From Nematostella vectensis (Eukaryota; Cnidaria; Anthozoa; Actiniaria; Edwardsiidae), in assembly GCF_932526225.1 (NCBI RefSeq), contig NC_064034.1, positions 126,501-190,500 of the forward strand: a DNA stretch of 64,000 nucleotides. Reading direction: 5' to 3'. A model generated the notes under the pieces. It searched no databases and was not told where the DNA came from. It saw only the letters and a list, made by a program, of their open reading frames with translations. Positions within the stretch are counted from its first letter, which is position 1, and each line of letters begins with the position of its first letter. Positions 10,021 through 24,619 of this stretch are shown here, piece by piece. Both the position numbers and the translations under genes were made by a program.

Positions 10021-12033
10021 TGATAATATTAAAAAAGAACTACTGTAAGTAATTAGAGTGGTTTTCATTAACCCGTGAAACAAAGTGTGATAGTTAAACG
10101 ATAATAGTTAGTAAAACACAAAAAAGAACAATAGAATCAGATCACCACAAACTGTAATACGCTAAAGCGTAGTTCAATGGTTAATGAAGGTTTTGACATT
10201 TCAACCTTACATCCACATGAAAGTAATGCCTAATATCGAGTGCCCTACAGTAAGTGTTTTGCAGTCAAGTTGTTTTCTTTTAGTAGGTAAAAAATTATTC
10301 TAAATAATAGTAATCATAGCTATGGTCACCACTTACACATATAGAACTTGTAATGAAAAGAAAGAAAAAAAATATATATATGCAGTCAAACAACAGAATT
10401 GCATGATAACCTTGAATATATTGAATAAAGGACTGCAAAAAAACATCTTTTGTACTAGTTGCTTGAATTGACCCTTGGCTATTTTTAGCTGAATTCCCCT
10501 CCCCCTCTAAAAAAGAAAATAATAATAATAATAATAATAGAACAAAACTAAAAAGAAAACAAACACAACAGAGACCCCCACCAACAATTTTGATTTTTTT
10601 TACTTTCCTTTAAAAGGGGAGTGTCACGGTTAAGAGATTTGCAATAGCTCTAGAGCCCTGACACAATGAACTTAAGTGAAATTCTAATACTGACTTATGA
10701 GCTTTTGGTACATGTGGGAGACTTTAAACAAAACAAAACAAATGACCACAAACTGTCAATTAACATAGTTTTCAATATAATATTGCATATTATTTAATAA
10801 GGTATTCACAGCTTTTAAAAAGTTCAACTGTTTGTTGACACTTAAAAGCCTACAATAATCACTGACTCCAGACATGCGCAGTACTATGTTGCTGCCCCTT
10901 TAAAGTAAAATACAGCTTTACTTAGTCAGCGTAGACAAAATTGCGGATTTTGTCAATATTCTAATATGAAGATGTCAATATTCTCTCCCCTTACGTCTTT
11001 ATTTCTATTTATTTTATGATTTTCACATGATACCAAAACAGCGTCTTTTTTCTTCGCTAATTTGATGTCATGTACACAATAAAAGAGATGCGCCCGTGCG
11101 CCTGGCGAGTCCCAAAGGGACCCAAGACGCCCAAATAGACCTCTATTTTTTGTCATCCACAATCTCGGCGAGCTGTGCGTGGCGTAACCGTATTACAGGC
11201 CTGGGATCCTGGTTATTGTCCTCCCCATTAATGCGCGGGTTGGTATAACCTTGCAAGAATGTTGTACAGCATATTCGCTCGGAAATATCGGTGCTTGGGG
11301 CCTTCGGGTTCTTTACAGCCTTCCGTAAAAGCCTTGTGCTGCCATACCGATTGGGTAATCCGTATGTATGGTTTCCGTTTTGTTCTTCAGACCGGGTTCG
11401 ATCCCAGGCCAATGGGCTTTTTTTTTTAATTTGTTTTTTTTTTTTTCCTTTGTGCTGGACCCCCTTAATCCTGATAGGTTTTGCGCAAAAATAATAAAAA
11501 AAGTGAGTTTGCAAAATAAGCTTGCTAGATTTATTGATTATATGTATTCAATTTGTTCCTAGGAAGTTAACAAAAAACACAAAGCAAAAAGTTTGAGGAA
11601 GTAAACAAGTATGTGAACTTTAATGTTCTATTTGAAGGGGTGCATTTTGTACAGGGAAGCATACATAGAATGCTTAACTGGTGGAGAGGGAAGAGGTAAA
11701 AGTTTATTGAGCATAATTTCAACAATAGCAGGGGGAAGAGAGGGGCACTCTCTTCATACAATATTGCAGTTGTTACCTATTATTAAATAAGTTTGTAACA
11801 TGTCTTTGTTTATTAAGCAAGGTCTATTTCTGAGACAAGCAAACTCAAGTAAGGCTGTTGAAATAACAGATGAGTGTAAAAAGAAAAACAATTATATGAT
11901 TAGAAAACTACTGTAGATTCCTTTGCACCAAAATAAAAACAAACTTCATTTTGTTTGTTATTTATGAGGAACGAGATGAGCTCTACAAAGCCATAAAGAA
12001 ATATGTATTGCTCATCTAAATTATACAAGTAAA
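10021..12033 (+). repeat. Array unit 6 (haplotype B)
   Basis: 2013 bp. B-box at 11395-11405. The right arm of the inverted-repeat element is mutated (TTCAATGG, 10177-10178), as in units 9 and 13. The second half is almost the same as unit 7 (GCGCCTGGCG, GCAAAAAGTTTG, AAATAAAAAC). Private change TTGGTATAACC near 11241. Confidence 0.97.
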
Positions 12034-14043
12034 TGATAATATTAAAAAAGAACTACTGTAAGTAATTAGAGTGGTTTTCATTAACCCGTGAAACAAAGTG
12101 TGATAGTTAAACGATAATAGTTAGTAAAACACAAAAAAGAACAATAGAATCAGATCACCACAAACTGTAATACGCTAAAGCGTAGTTCACGGGTTAATGA
12201 AGGTTTTGACATTTCAACCTTACATCCACATGAAAGTAATGCCTAATATCGAGTGCCCTACAGTAAGTGTTTTGCAGTCAAGTTGTTTTCTTTTAGTAGG
12301 TAAAAAATTATTCTAAATAATAGTAATCATAGCTATGGTCACCACTTACACATATAGAACTTGTAATGAAAAGAAAGAAAAAAATATATATATATACAGT
12401 CAAACAACAGAATTGCATGATAACCTTGAATATATTGAATAAAGGACTGCAAAAAAACAACTTTTGTACTAGTTGCTTGAATTGACCCTTGGCTATTTTT
12501 AGCTGAATTCCCCTCCCCCTCTAAAAAAGAAAATAATAATAATAATAATAGAACAAAACTAAAAAGAAAACAAACACAACAGAGACCCCCACCAGCAATT
12601 TTGATTTTTTTTACTTTCCTTTAAAAGGGGAGTGTCACGGTTAAGAGATTTGCAATAGCTCTAGAGCCCTGACACAATGAACTTCAGTGAAATTCTAATA
12701 CTGACTTATGAGCTTTTGGTACATGTGGGAGACTTTAAACAAAACAAAACAAATGACCACAAACTGTCAATTAACATAGTTTTCAATATAATATTGCATA
12801 TTATTTAATAAGGTATTCACAGCTTTTAAAAAGTTCAACTGTTTGTTGACACTTAAAAGCCTACAATAATCACTGACTCCAGACATGCGCAGTACTATGT
12901 TGCTGCCCCTTTAAAGTAAAATACAGCTTTACTTAGTCAGCGTAGACAAAATTGCGGATTTTGTCAATATTCTAATATGAAGATGTCAATATTCTCTCCC
13001 CTTACGTCTTTATTTCTATTTATTTTATGATTTTCACATGATACCAAAACAGCGTCTTTTTTCTTCGCTAATTTGATGTCATGTACACAATAAAAGAGAT
13101 GCGCCCGTGCGCCTGGCGAGTCCCAAAGGGACCCAAGACGCCCAAATAGACCTCTATTTTTTGTCATCCACAATCTCGGCGAGCTGTGCGTGGCGTAACC
13201 GTATTACAGGCCTGGGATCCTGGTTATTGTCCTCCCCATTAATGCGCGGGTTGGGATAACCTTGCAAGAGTGTTGTACAGCATATTCGCTCGGAAATATC
13301 GGTGCTTGGGGCCTTCGGGTTCTTTACAGCCTTCCGTAAAAGCCTTGTGCTGCCATACCGATTGGGTAATCCGTATGTATGGTTTCCGTTTTGTTCTTCA
13401 GACCGGGTTCGATCCCAGGCCAATGGGCTTTTTTTTTTAATTTGTTTTTTTTTTTTCCTTTGTGCTGGACCCCCTTAATCCTGATAGGTTTTGCGCAAAA
13501 ATAATAAAAAAAGTGAGTTTGCAAAATAAGCTTGCTAGATTTATTGATTATATGTATTCAATTTGTTCCTAGGAAGTTAACAAAAAACACAAAGCAAAAA
13601 GTTTGAGGAAGTAAACAAGTATGTGAACTTTAATGTTCTATTTGAAGGGGTGCATTTTGTACAGGGAAGCATACATAGAATGCTTAACTGGTGGAGAGGG
13701 AAGAGGTAAAAGTTTATTGAGCATAATTTCAACAATAGCAGGGGGAAGAGAGGGGCACTCTCTTCATACAATATTGCAGTTGTTACCTATTATTAAATAA
13801 GTTTGTAACATGTCTTTGTTTATTAAGCAAGGTCTATTTCTGAGACAAGCAAACTCAAGTAAGGCTGTTGAAATAACAGATGAGTGTAAAAAGAAAAACA
13901 ATTATATGATTAGAAAACTACTGTAGATTCCTTTGCACCAAAATAAAAACAAACTTCATTTTGTTTGTTATTTATGAGGAACGAGATGAGCTCTACAAAG
14001 CCATAAAGAAATATGTATTGCTCATCTAAATTATACAAGTAAA
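12034..14043 (+). repeat. Array unit 7 (haplotype B)
   Basis: 2010 bp. B-box at 13406-13416. The second half is nearly identical to unit 6, suggesting a recent duplication or conversion between neighbours. Both inverted-repeat arms are intact here, unlike unit 6, so the exchange did not cover the whole unit. Confidence 0.97.
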
Positions 14044-16046
14044 TGATAATATTAAAAAAGAACTACTGTAAGTAATTAGAGTGGTTTTCATTAACCCGTG
14101 AAACAAAGTGTGATAGTTAAACGATAATAGTTAGTAAAACACAAAAAAGAACAATAGAATCAGATCACCACAAACTGTAATACGCTAAAGCGTAGTTCAC
14201 GGGTTAATGAAGGTTTTGACATTTCAACCTTACATCCACATGAAAGTAATGCCTAATATCGAGTGCCCTACAGTAAGTGTTTTGCAGTCAAGTTGTTTTC
14301 TTTTAGTAGGTAAAAAATTATTCTAAATAATAGTAATCATAGCTATGGTCACCACTTACACATATAGAACTTGTAATGAAAAGAAAGAAAAAAAAATATA
14401 TATATACAGTCAAACAACAGAATTGCATGATAACCTTGAATATATTGAATAAAGGACTGCAAAAAAACAACTTTTGTACTAGTTGCTTGAATTGACCCTT
14501 GGCTATTTTTAGCTGAATTCCCCTCCCCCTCTAAAAAAGAAAATAATAATAATAATAATAGAACAAAACTAAAAAGAAAACAAACACAACAGAGACCCCC
14601 ACCAGCAATTTTGATTTTTTTTACTTTCCTTTAAAAGGGGAGTGTCACGGTTAAGAGATTTGCAATAGCTCTAGAGCCCTGACACAATGAACTTAAGTGA
14701 AATTCTAATACTGACTTATGAGCTTTTGGTACATGTGGGAGACTTTAAACAAAACAAAACAAATGACCACAAACTGTCAATTAACATAGTTTTCAATATA
14801 ATATTGCATATTATTTAATAAGGTATTCACAGCTTTTAAAAAGTTCAACTGTTTGTTGACACTTAAAAGCCTACAATAATCACTGACTCCAGACATGCGC
14901 AGTACTATGTTGCTGCCCCTTTAAAGTAAAATACAGCTTTACTTAGTCTGCGTAGACAAAATTGCGGATTTTGTCAATATTCTAATATGAAGATGTCAAT
15001 ATTCTCTCCCCTTACGTCTTTATTTCTATTTATTTTATGATTTTCACATGATACCAAAACAGCGTCTTTTTTCTTCGCTAATTTGATGTCATGTACACAA
15101 TAAAAGAGATGCGCCCGTGCGCATGGCGAGTCCCAAAGGGACCCAAGACGCCCAAATAGACCTCTATTTTTTGTCATCCACAATCTCGGCGAGCTGTGCG
15201 TGGCGTAACCGTATTACAGGCCTGGGATCCTGGTTATTGTCCTCCCCATTAATTCGCGGGTTGGGATAATCTTGCAAGAGTGTTGTACAGCATATTCGCT
15301 CGGAAATATCGGTGCTTGGGGCCTTCGGGTTCTTTACAGCCTTCCGTAAAAGCCTTGTGCTGCCATACCGATTGGGTAATCCGTATGTATGGTTTCCGTT
15401 TTGTTCTTCAGACCGGGTTCGATCCCAGGCCAATGGGCTTTTTTTTTAATTCGTTTTTTTTCTTTGTGCTGGACCCCCTTAATCCTGATAGGTTTTGCGC
15501 AAAAATAATAAAAAAAGTGAGTTTGCAAAATAAGCTTGCTAGATTTATTGATTATATGTATTCAATTTGTTCCTAGGAAGTTAACAAAAAACACAAAGCA
15601 AAGAGTTTGAGGAAGTAAACAAGTATGTAAACTTTAATGTTCTATTTGAAGGGGTGCATTTTGTACAGGGAAGCATACATAGAATGCTTAACTGGTGGAG
15701 AGGGAAGAGGTAAAAGTTTATTGAGCATAATTCAACAATAGCAGGGGGAAGAGAGGGGCACTCTCTTCATACAATATTGCAGTTGTTACCTATTATTAAA
15801 TAAGTTTGTAACATGTCTTTGTTTATTAAGCAAGGTCTATTTATGAGACAAGCAAACTCAAGTAAGGCTGTTGAAATAACAGGTGAGTGTTAAAAGAAAA
15901 ACAATTATCTGATTAGAAAACTACTGTAGATTCCTTTGCACCAAAATAAGAACAAACTTCATTTTGTTTGTTATTTATGAGGAACGAGATGAGCTCTACA
16001 AAGCCATAAAGAAATATGTATTGCTCATCTAAATTATACAAGTAAA
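14044..16046 (+). repeat. Array unit 8 (haplotype B)
   Basis: 2003 bp. B-box at 15416-15426. Same class as units 5 and 12 (GGGATAATCTTGC, ATAATTCAAC). Private changes are CTTAGTCTGCG near 14943 and AATTCGCGGG near 15251. Confidence 0.97.
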
Positions 16047-16543
16047 TGATAATATTAAAAAAGAACTAATGTAAGTAATTAGAGTGGTTTTCATTAACCC
16101 GTGAAACAAAGTGTGATAGTTAAACGATAATAGTTAGTAAAACACAAAAAAGAACAATAGAATCAGATCACCACAAACTGTAATACGCTAAAGCGTAGTT
16201 CAATGGTTAATGAAGGTTTTGACATTTCAACCTTACATCCACATGAAAGTAATGCCTAATATCGAGTGCCCTACAGTAAGTGTTTTGCAGTCAAGTTGTT
16301 TTCTTTTAGTAGGTAAAAAATTATTCTAAATAATAGTAATCATAGCTATGGTCACCACTTACACATATAGAACTTGTAATGAAAAGAAAGAAAAAAAATA
16401 TATATATGCAGTCAAACAACAGAATTGCATGATAACCTTGAATATATTGAATAAAGGACTGCAAAAAAACATCTTTTGTACTAGTTGCTTGAATTGACCC
16501 TTGGCTATTTTTAGCTGAATTCCCCTCCCCCTCTAAAAAAGAA

Positions 16544-16575
<32 letters not shown>

Positions 16576-18064
16576 TAGAACAAAACTAAAAGGAAAACAA
16601 ACACAACAGAGACCCCCACCAACAATTTTGATTTTTTTTACTTTCCTTTAAAAGGGGAGTGTCACGGTTAAGAGATTTGCAATAGCTCTAGAGCCCTGAC
16701 ACAATGAACTTCAGTGAAATTCTAATACTGACTTATGAGCTTTTGGTACATGTGGGAGACTTTAAACAAAACAAAACAAATGACCACAAACTGTCAATTA
16801 ACATAGTTTTCAATATAATATTGCATATTATTTAATAAGGTATTCACAGCTTTTAAAAAGTTCAACTGTTTGTTGACACTTAAAAGCCTACAATGATCAC
16901 TGACTCCAGACATGCGCAGTACTATGTTGCTGCCCCTTTAAAGTAAAATACAGCTTTACTTAGTCAGCGTAGACAAAATTGCGGATTTTGTCAATATTCT
17001 AATATGAAGATGTCAATATTCTCTCCCCTTACGTCTTTATTTCTATTTATTTTATGATTTTCACATGATACCAAAACAGCGTCTTTTTTCTTCGCTAATT
17101 TGATGTCATGTACACAATAAAAGAGATGCGCCCGTGCGCATGGCGAGTCCCAAAGGGACCCAAGACGCCCAAATAGACCTCTATTTTTTGTCATCCACAA
17201 TCTCGGCGAGCTGTGCGTGGCGTAACCGTATTACAGGCCTGGGATCCTGGTTATTGTCCTCCCCATTAATGCGCGGGTTGGGATAACCTTGCAAGAGTGT
17301 TGTACAGCATATTCGCTCAAAAATATCGGTGCTTGGGGCCTTCGGGTTCTTTACAGCCTTCCGTAAAAGCCTTGTGCTGCCATACCGATTGGGTAATCCG
17401 TATGTATGGTTTCCGTTTTGTTCTTCAGACCGGGTTCGATCCCAGGCCAATGGGCTTTTTTTTTAATTCGTTTTTTTTCTTTGTGCTGGACCCCCTTAAT
17501 CCTGATAGGTTTTGCGCAAAAATAATAAAAAAAGTGAGTTTGCAAAATAAGCTTGCTAGATTTATTGATTATATGTATTCAATTTGTTCCTAGGAAGTTA
17601 ACAAAAAACACAAAGCAAAGAGTTTGAGGAAGCAAACAAGTATGTGAACTTTAATGTTCTATTTGAAGGGGTGCATTTTGTACAGGGAAGCATACATAGA
17701 ATGCTTAACTGGTGGAGAGGGAAGAGGTAAAAGTTTATTGAGCATAATTTCAACAATAGCAGGGGGAAGAGAGGGGCACTCTCTTCATACAATATTGCAG
17801 TTGTTACCTATTATTAAATAAGTTTGTAACATGTCTTTGTTTATTAAGCAAGGTCTATTTCTGAGACAAGCAAACTCAAGTAAGGCTGTTGAAATAACAG
17901 GTGAGTGTTAAAAGAAAAACAATTATCTGATTAGAAAACTACTGTAGATTCCTTTGCACCAAAATAAGAACAAACTTCATTTTGTTTGTTATTTATGAGG
18001 AACGAGATGAGCTCTACAAAGCCATAAAGAAATATGTATTGCTCATCTAAATTATACAAGTAAA
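16047..18064 (+). repeat. Array unit 9 (haplotype B)
   Basis: 2018 bp. B-box at 17433-17443. Right inverted-repeat arm mutated as in units 6 and 13. Expanded (AAT)n near 16545-16576, and AAAGGAAAAC shared with unit 13. CTCGG became CTCAA at 17319-17320. GGAAGCAAAC near 17630 is shared with units 10 and 31. Confidence 0.97.
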
Positions 18065-20071
18065 TGATAATATTAAAAAAGAACTACTGTAAGTAATTAG
18101 AGTGGTTTTCATTAACCCGTGAAACAAAGTGTGATAGTTAAACGATAATAGTTAGTAAAACACAAAAAAGAACAATAGAATCAGATCACCACAAACTGTA
18201 ATACGCTAAAGCGTAGTTCACGGGTTAATGAAGGTTTTGACATTTCAACCTTACATCCACATGAAAGTAATGCCTAATATCGAGTGCCCTACAGTAAGTG
18301 TTTTGCAGTCAAGTTGTTTTCTTTTAGTAGGTAAAAAATTATTCTAAATAATAGTAATCATAGCTATGGTCACCACTTACACATATAGAACTTGTAATGA
18401 AAAGAAAGAAAAAAAATATATATATATACAGTCAAACAACAGAATTGCATGATAACCTTGAATATAATGAATAAAGGACTGCAAAAAAACATCTTTTGTA
18501 CTAGTTGCTTGAATTGACCCTTGGCTATTTTTAGCTGAATTCCCCTCCCCCTCTAAAAAAGAAAATAATAATAATAATAATAATAGAACAAAACTAAAAA
18601 GAAAACAAACACAACAGAGACCCCCACCAACAATTTTGATTTTTTTTACTTTCCTTTAAAAGGGGAGTGTCACGGTTAAGAGATTTGCAATAGCTCTAGA
18701 GCCCTGACACAATGAACTTCAGTGAAATTCTAATACTGACTTATGAGCTTTTGGTACATGTGGGAGACTTTAAACAAAACAAAACAAATGACCACAAACT
18801 GTCAATTAACATAGTTTTCAATATAATATTGCATATTATTTAATAAGGTATTCACAGCTTTTAAAAAGTTCAGCTGTTTGTTGACACTTAAAAGCCTACA
18901 ATAATCACTGACTCCAGACATGCGCAGTACTATGTTGCTGCCCCTTTAAAGTAAAATACAGCTTTACTTAGTCAGCGTAGACAAAATTGCGGATTTTGTC
19001 ATTATTCTAATATGAAGATGTCAATATTCTCCCCCTTACGTCTTTATTTCTATTTATTTTATGATTTTCACATGATACCAAAACAGCGTCTTTTTTCTTC
19101 GCTAATTTGATGTCATGTACACAATAAAAGAGATTCGCCCGTGCGCATGGCGAGTCCCCAAGGGACCCGAGACGCCCAAATAGACCTCTATTTTTTGTCA
19201 TCCACAATCTCGGCGAGCTGTGCGTGGCGTAACCGTATTACAGGCCTGGGATCCTGGTTATTGTCCTCACCATTAATGCGAGGATTGGGATAACCTTGCA
19301 AGAGTGTTGTACAGCATATTCGCTCGGAAATATCGGTGCTTGGGGCCTTCGGGTTCTTTACAGCCTTCCGTAAAAGCCTTGTGCTGCCATACCGATTGGG
19401 TAATCCGTATGTATGGTTTCCGTTTTGTTCTTCAGACCGGGTTCGATCCCAGGCCAACGGGCTTTTTTTTTAATTCGTTTTTTTTCTTTGTGCTGGACCC
19501 CCTTAATCCTGATAGGTTTTGCGCAAAAATAATAAAAAAAGTGAGTTTGCAAAATAAGCTTGCTAGATTTATTGATTATATGTATTCAATTTGTTCCTAG
19601 GAAGTTAACAAAAAACACAAAGCAAAGAGTTTGAGGAAGCAAACAAGTATGTGAACTTTAATGTTCTATTTGAAGGGGTGCATTTTGTACAGGGAAGCAT
19701 ACATAGAATGCTTAACTGGTGGAGAGGGAAGAGGTAAAAGTTTATTGAGCATAATTTCAACAATAGCAGGGGGAAGAGAGGGGCACTCTCTTCATACAAT
19801 ATTGCAGTTGTTACCTATTATTAAATAAGTTTGTAACATGTCTTTGTTTATTAAGCAAGGTCTATTTCTGAGACAAGCAAACTCAAGTAAGGCTGTTGAA
19901 ATAACAGGTGAGTGTTAAAAGAAAAACAATTATCTGATTAGAAAACTACTGTAGATTCCTTTGCACCAAAATAAGAACAAACTTCATTTTGTTTGTTATT
20001 TATGAGGAACGAGATGAGCTCTACAAAGCCATAAAGAAATATGTATTGCTCATCTAAATTATACAAGTAAA
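18065..20071 (+). repeat. Array unit 10 (haplotype A)
   Basis: 2007 bp. B-box at 19440-19450. Carries GGACCCGAGACG, GCGAGGATTGGG and CCAACGGGC, a combination also seen in units 13 and 23 and in part in units 4, 29 and 32. Private TCATTATTC near 18999. Second half with GGAAGCAAAC, as in units 9 and 31. Confidence 0.97.
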
Positions 20072-22081
20072 TGATAATATTAAAAAAGAACTACTGTAAG
20101 TAATTAGAGTGGTTTTCATTAACCCGTGAAACAAAGTGTGATAGTTAAACGATAATAGTTAGTAAAACACAAAAAAGAACAATAGAATCAGATCACCACA
20201 AACTGTAATACGCTAAAGCGTAGTTCACGGGTTAATGAAGGTTTTGACATTTCAACCTTACATCCACATGAAAGTAATGCCTAATATCGAGTGCCCTACA
20301 GTAAGTGTTTTGCAGTCAAGTTGTTTTCTTTTAGTAGGTAAAAAATTATTCTAAATAATAGTAATCATAGCTATGGTCACCACTTACACATATAGAACTT
20401 GTAATGAAAAGAAAGAAAAAATATATATATATGCAGTCAAACAACAGAATTGCATGATAACCTTGAATATATTGAATAAAGGACTGCAAAAAAACATCTT
20501 TTGTACTAGTTGCTTGAATTGACCCTTGGCTATTTTTAGCTGAATTCCCCTCCCCCTCTAAAAAAGAAAATAATAATAATAATAATAATAGAACAAAACT
20601 AAAAAGAAAACAAACACAACAGAGACCCCCACCAACAATTTTGATTTTTTTTACTTTCCTTTAAAAGGGGAGTGTCACGGTTAAGAGATTTGCAATAGCT
20701 CTAGAGCCCTGACACAATGAACTTAAGTGAAATTCTAATACTGACTTATGAGCTTTTGGTACATGTGGGAGACTTTAAACAAAACAAAACAAATGACCAC
20801 AAACTGTCAATTAACATAGTTTTCAATATAATATTGCATATTATTTAATAAGGTATTCACAGCTTTTAAAAAGTTCAACTGTTTGTTGACACTTAAAAGC
20901 CTACAATAATCACCGACTCCAGACATGCGCAGTACTATGTTGCTGCCCCTTTAAAGTAAAATACAGCTTTACTTAGTCAGCGTAGACAAAATTGCGGATT
21001 TTGTCAATATTCTAATATGAAGATGTCAATATTCTCTCCCCTTACGTCTTTATTTCTATTTATTTTATGATTTTCACATGATACCAAAACAGCGTCTTTT
21101 TTCTTCGCTAATTTGATGTCATGTACACAATAAAAGAGATGCGCCCGTGCGCATGGCGAGTCCCAAAGGGACCCAAGACGCCCAAATAGACCTCTATTTT
21201 TTGTCATCCACAATCTCGGCGAGCTGTGCGTGGCGTAACCGTATTACAGGCCTGGGATCCTGGTTATTGTCCTCCCCATTAATGCGCGGGTTGGGATAAC
21301 CTTGCAAGAGTGTTGTACAGCATATTCGCTCGGAAATATCGGTGCTTGGGGCCTTCGGGTTCTTTACAGCCTTCCGTAAAAGCCTTGTGCTGCCATACCG
21401 ATTGGGTAATCCGTATGTATGGTTTCCGTTTTGTTCTTCAGACCGGGTTCGATCCCAGGCCAATGGGCTTTTTTTTTTAATTTGTTTTTTTTTTCCTTTG
21501 TGCTGGACCCCCTTAATCCTGATAAGTTTTGCGCAAAAATAATAAAAAGAGTGAGTTTGCAAAATAAGCTTGCTAGATTTATTGATTATATGTATTCAAT
21601 TTGTTCCTAGGAAGTTAACAAAAAACACAAAGCAAAGAGTTTGAGGAAGTAAACAAGTATGTGAACTTTAATGTTCTATTTGAAGGGGTGCATTTTGTAC
21701 AGGGAAGCATACATAGAATGCTTAACTGGTGGAGAGGGAAGAGGTAAAAGTTTGTTGAGCATAATTTCAACAATAGCAGGGGGAAGAGAGGGGCACTCTC
21801 TTCATACAATATTGCAGTTGTTACCTATTATTAAATAAGTTTGTAACATGTCTTTGTTTATTAAGCAAGGTCTATTTCTGGGACAAGCAAACTCAAGTAA
21901 GGCTGTTGAAATAACAGATGAGTGTAAAAAGAAAAACAATTATATGATTAGAAAACTACTGTAGATTCCTTTGCACCAAAATAAGAACAAACTTCATTTT
22001 GTTTGTTATTTATGAGGAACGAGATGAGCTCTACAAAGCCATAAAGAAATATGTATTGCTCATCTAAATTATACAAGTAAA
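20072..22081 (+). repeat. Array unit 11 (haplotype B)
   Basis: 2010 bp. B-box at 21446-21456. AAAAAGAGTGAG near 21544 is shared with unit 14, and AGTTTGTTGAGC and TTTCTGGGACA are shared with units 4 and 14. Private CACCGACTCC near 20911 and GATAAGTTTTG near 21521. Confidence 0.97.
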
Positions 22082-24085
22082 TGATAATATTAAAAAAGAA
22101 CTACTGTAAGTAATTAGAGTGGTTTTCATTAACCCGTGAAACAAAGTGTGATAGTTAAACGATAATAGTTAGTAAAACACAAAAAAGAACAATAGAATCA
22201 GATCACCACAAACTGTAATACGCTAAAGCGTAGTTCACGGGTTAATGAAGGTTTTGACATTTCAACCTTACATCCACATGAAAGTAATGCCTAATATCGA
22301 GTGCCCTACAGTAAGTGTTTTGCAGTCAAGTTGTTTTCTTTTAGTAGGTAAAAAATTATTCTAAATAATAGTAATCATAGCTATGGTCACCACTTACACA
22401 TATAGAACTTGTAATGAAAAGAAAGAAAAAAAAAATATATATATACAGTCAAACAACAGAATTGCATGATAACCTTGAATATAATGAATAAAGGACTGCA
22501 AAAAAACAACTTTTGTACTAGTTGCTTGAATTGACCCTTGGCTATTTTTAGCTGAATTCCCCTCCCCCTCTAAAAAAGAAAATAATAATAATAATAATAG
22601 AACAAAACTAAAAAGAAAACAAACACAACAGAGACCCCCACCAGCAATTTTGATTTTTTTTACTTTCCTTTAAAAGGGGAGTGTCACGGTTAAGAGATTT
22701 GCAATAGCTCTAGAGCCCTGACACAATGAACTTAAGTGAAATTCTAATACTGACTTATGAGCTTTTGGTACATGTGGGAGACTTTAAACAAAACAAAACA
22801 AATGACCACAAACTGTCAATTAACATAGTTTTCAATATAATATTGCATATTATTTAATAAGGTATTCACAGCTTTTAAAAAGTTCAACTGTTTGTTGACA
22901 CTTAAAAGCCTACAATAATCACTGACTCCAGACATGCACAGTACTATGTTGCTGCCCCTTTAAAGTAAAATACAGCTTTACTTAGTCAGCGTAGACAAAA
23001 TTGCGGATTTTGTCAATATTCTAATATGAAGATGTCAATATTCTCTCCCCTTACGTCTTTATTTCTATTTATTTTATGATTTTCACATGATACCAAAACA
23101 GCGTCTTTTTTCTTCGCTAATTTGATGTCATGTACACAATAAAAGAGATGCGCCCGTGCGCATGGCGAGTCCCAAAGGGACCCAAGACGCCCAAATAGAC
23201 CTCTATTTTTTGTCATCCACAATCTCGGCGAGCTGTGCGTGGCGTAACCGTATTACAGGCCTGGGATCCTGGTTATTGTCCTCCCCATTAATGCGCGGGT
23301 TGGGATAATCTTGCAAGAGTGTTGTACAGCATATTCGCTCGGAAATATCGGTGCTTGGGGCCTTCGGGTTCTTTACAGCCTTCCGTAAAAGCCTTGTGCT
23401 GCCATACCGATTGGGTAATCCGTATGTATGGTTTCCGTTTTGTTCTTCAGACCGGGTTCGATCCCAGGCCAATGGGCTTTTTTTTTAATTCGTTTTTTTT
23501 CTTTGTGCTGGACCCCCTTAATCCTGATAGGTTTTGCGCAAAAATAATAAAAAAAGTGAGTTTGCAAAATAAGCTTGCTAGATTTATTGATTATATGTAT
23601 TCAATTTGTTCCTAGGAAGTTAACAAAAAACACAAAGCAAAGAGTTTGAGGAAGTAAACAAGTATGTGAACTTTAATGTTCTATTTGAAGGGGTGCATTT
23701 TGTACAGGGAAGCATACATAGAATGCTTAACTGGTGGAGAGGGAAGAGGTAAAAGTTTATTGAGCATAATTCAACAATAGCAGGGGGAAGAGAGGGGCAC
23801 TCTCTTCATACAATATTGCAGTTGTTACCTATTATTAAATAAGTTTGTAACATGTCTTTGTTTATTAAGCAAGGTCTATTTATGAGACAAGCAAACTCAA
23901 GTAAGGCTGTTGAAATAACAGGTGAGTGTTAAAAGAAAAACAATTATCTGATTAGAAAACTACTGTAGATTCCTTTGCACCAAAATAAGAACAAACTTCA
24001 TTTTGTTTGTTATTTATGAGGAACGAGATGAGCTCTACAAAGCCATAAAGAAATATGTATTGCTCATCTAAATTATACAAGTAAA
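22082..24085 (+). repeat. Array unit 12 (haplotype B)
   Basis: 2004 bp. B-box at 23455-23465. Near twin of unit 5, 14065 bp (7 units) upstream. It shares the CpG loss in CATGCACAG (22938), GGGATAATCTTGC and the one-T deletion in ATAATTCAAC. Confidence 0.97.
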
Positions 24086-24582
24086 TGATAATATTAAAAA
24101 AGAACTACTGTAAGTAATTAGAGTGGTTTTCATTAACCCGTGAAACAAAGTGTGATAGTTAAACGATAATAGTTAGTAAAACACAAAAAAGAACAATAGA
24201 ATCAGATCACCACAAACTGTAATACGCTAAAGCGTAGTTCAATGGTTAATGAAGGTTTTGACATTTCAACCTTACATCCACATGAAAGTAATGCCTAATA
24301 TCGAGTGCCCTACAGTAAGTGTTTTGCAGTCAAGTTGTTTTCTTTTAGTAGGTAAAAAATTATTCTAAATAATAGTAATCATAGCTATGGTCACCACTTA
24401 CACATATAGAACTTGTAATGAAAAGAAAGAAAAAAAATATATATATGCAGTCAAACAACAGAATTGCATGATAACCTTGAATATATTGAATAAAGGACTG
24501 CAAAAAAACATCTTTTGTACTAGTTGCTTGAATTGACCCTTGGCTATTTTTAGCTGAATTCCCCTCCCCCTCTAAAAAAGAA

Positions 24583-24619
<37 letters not shown>
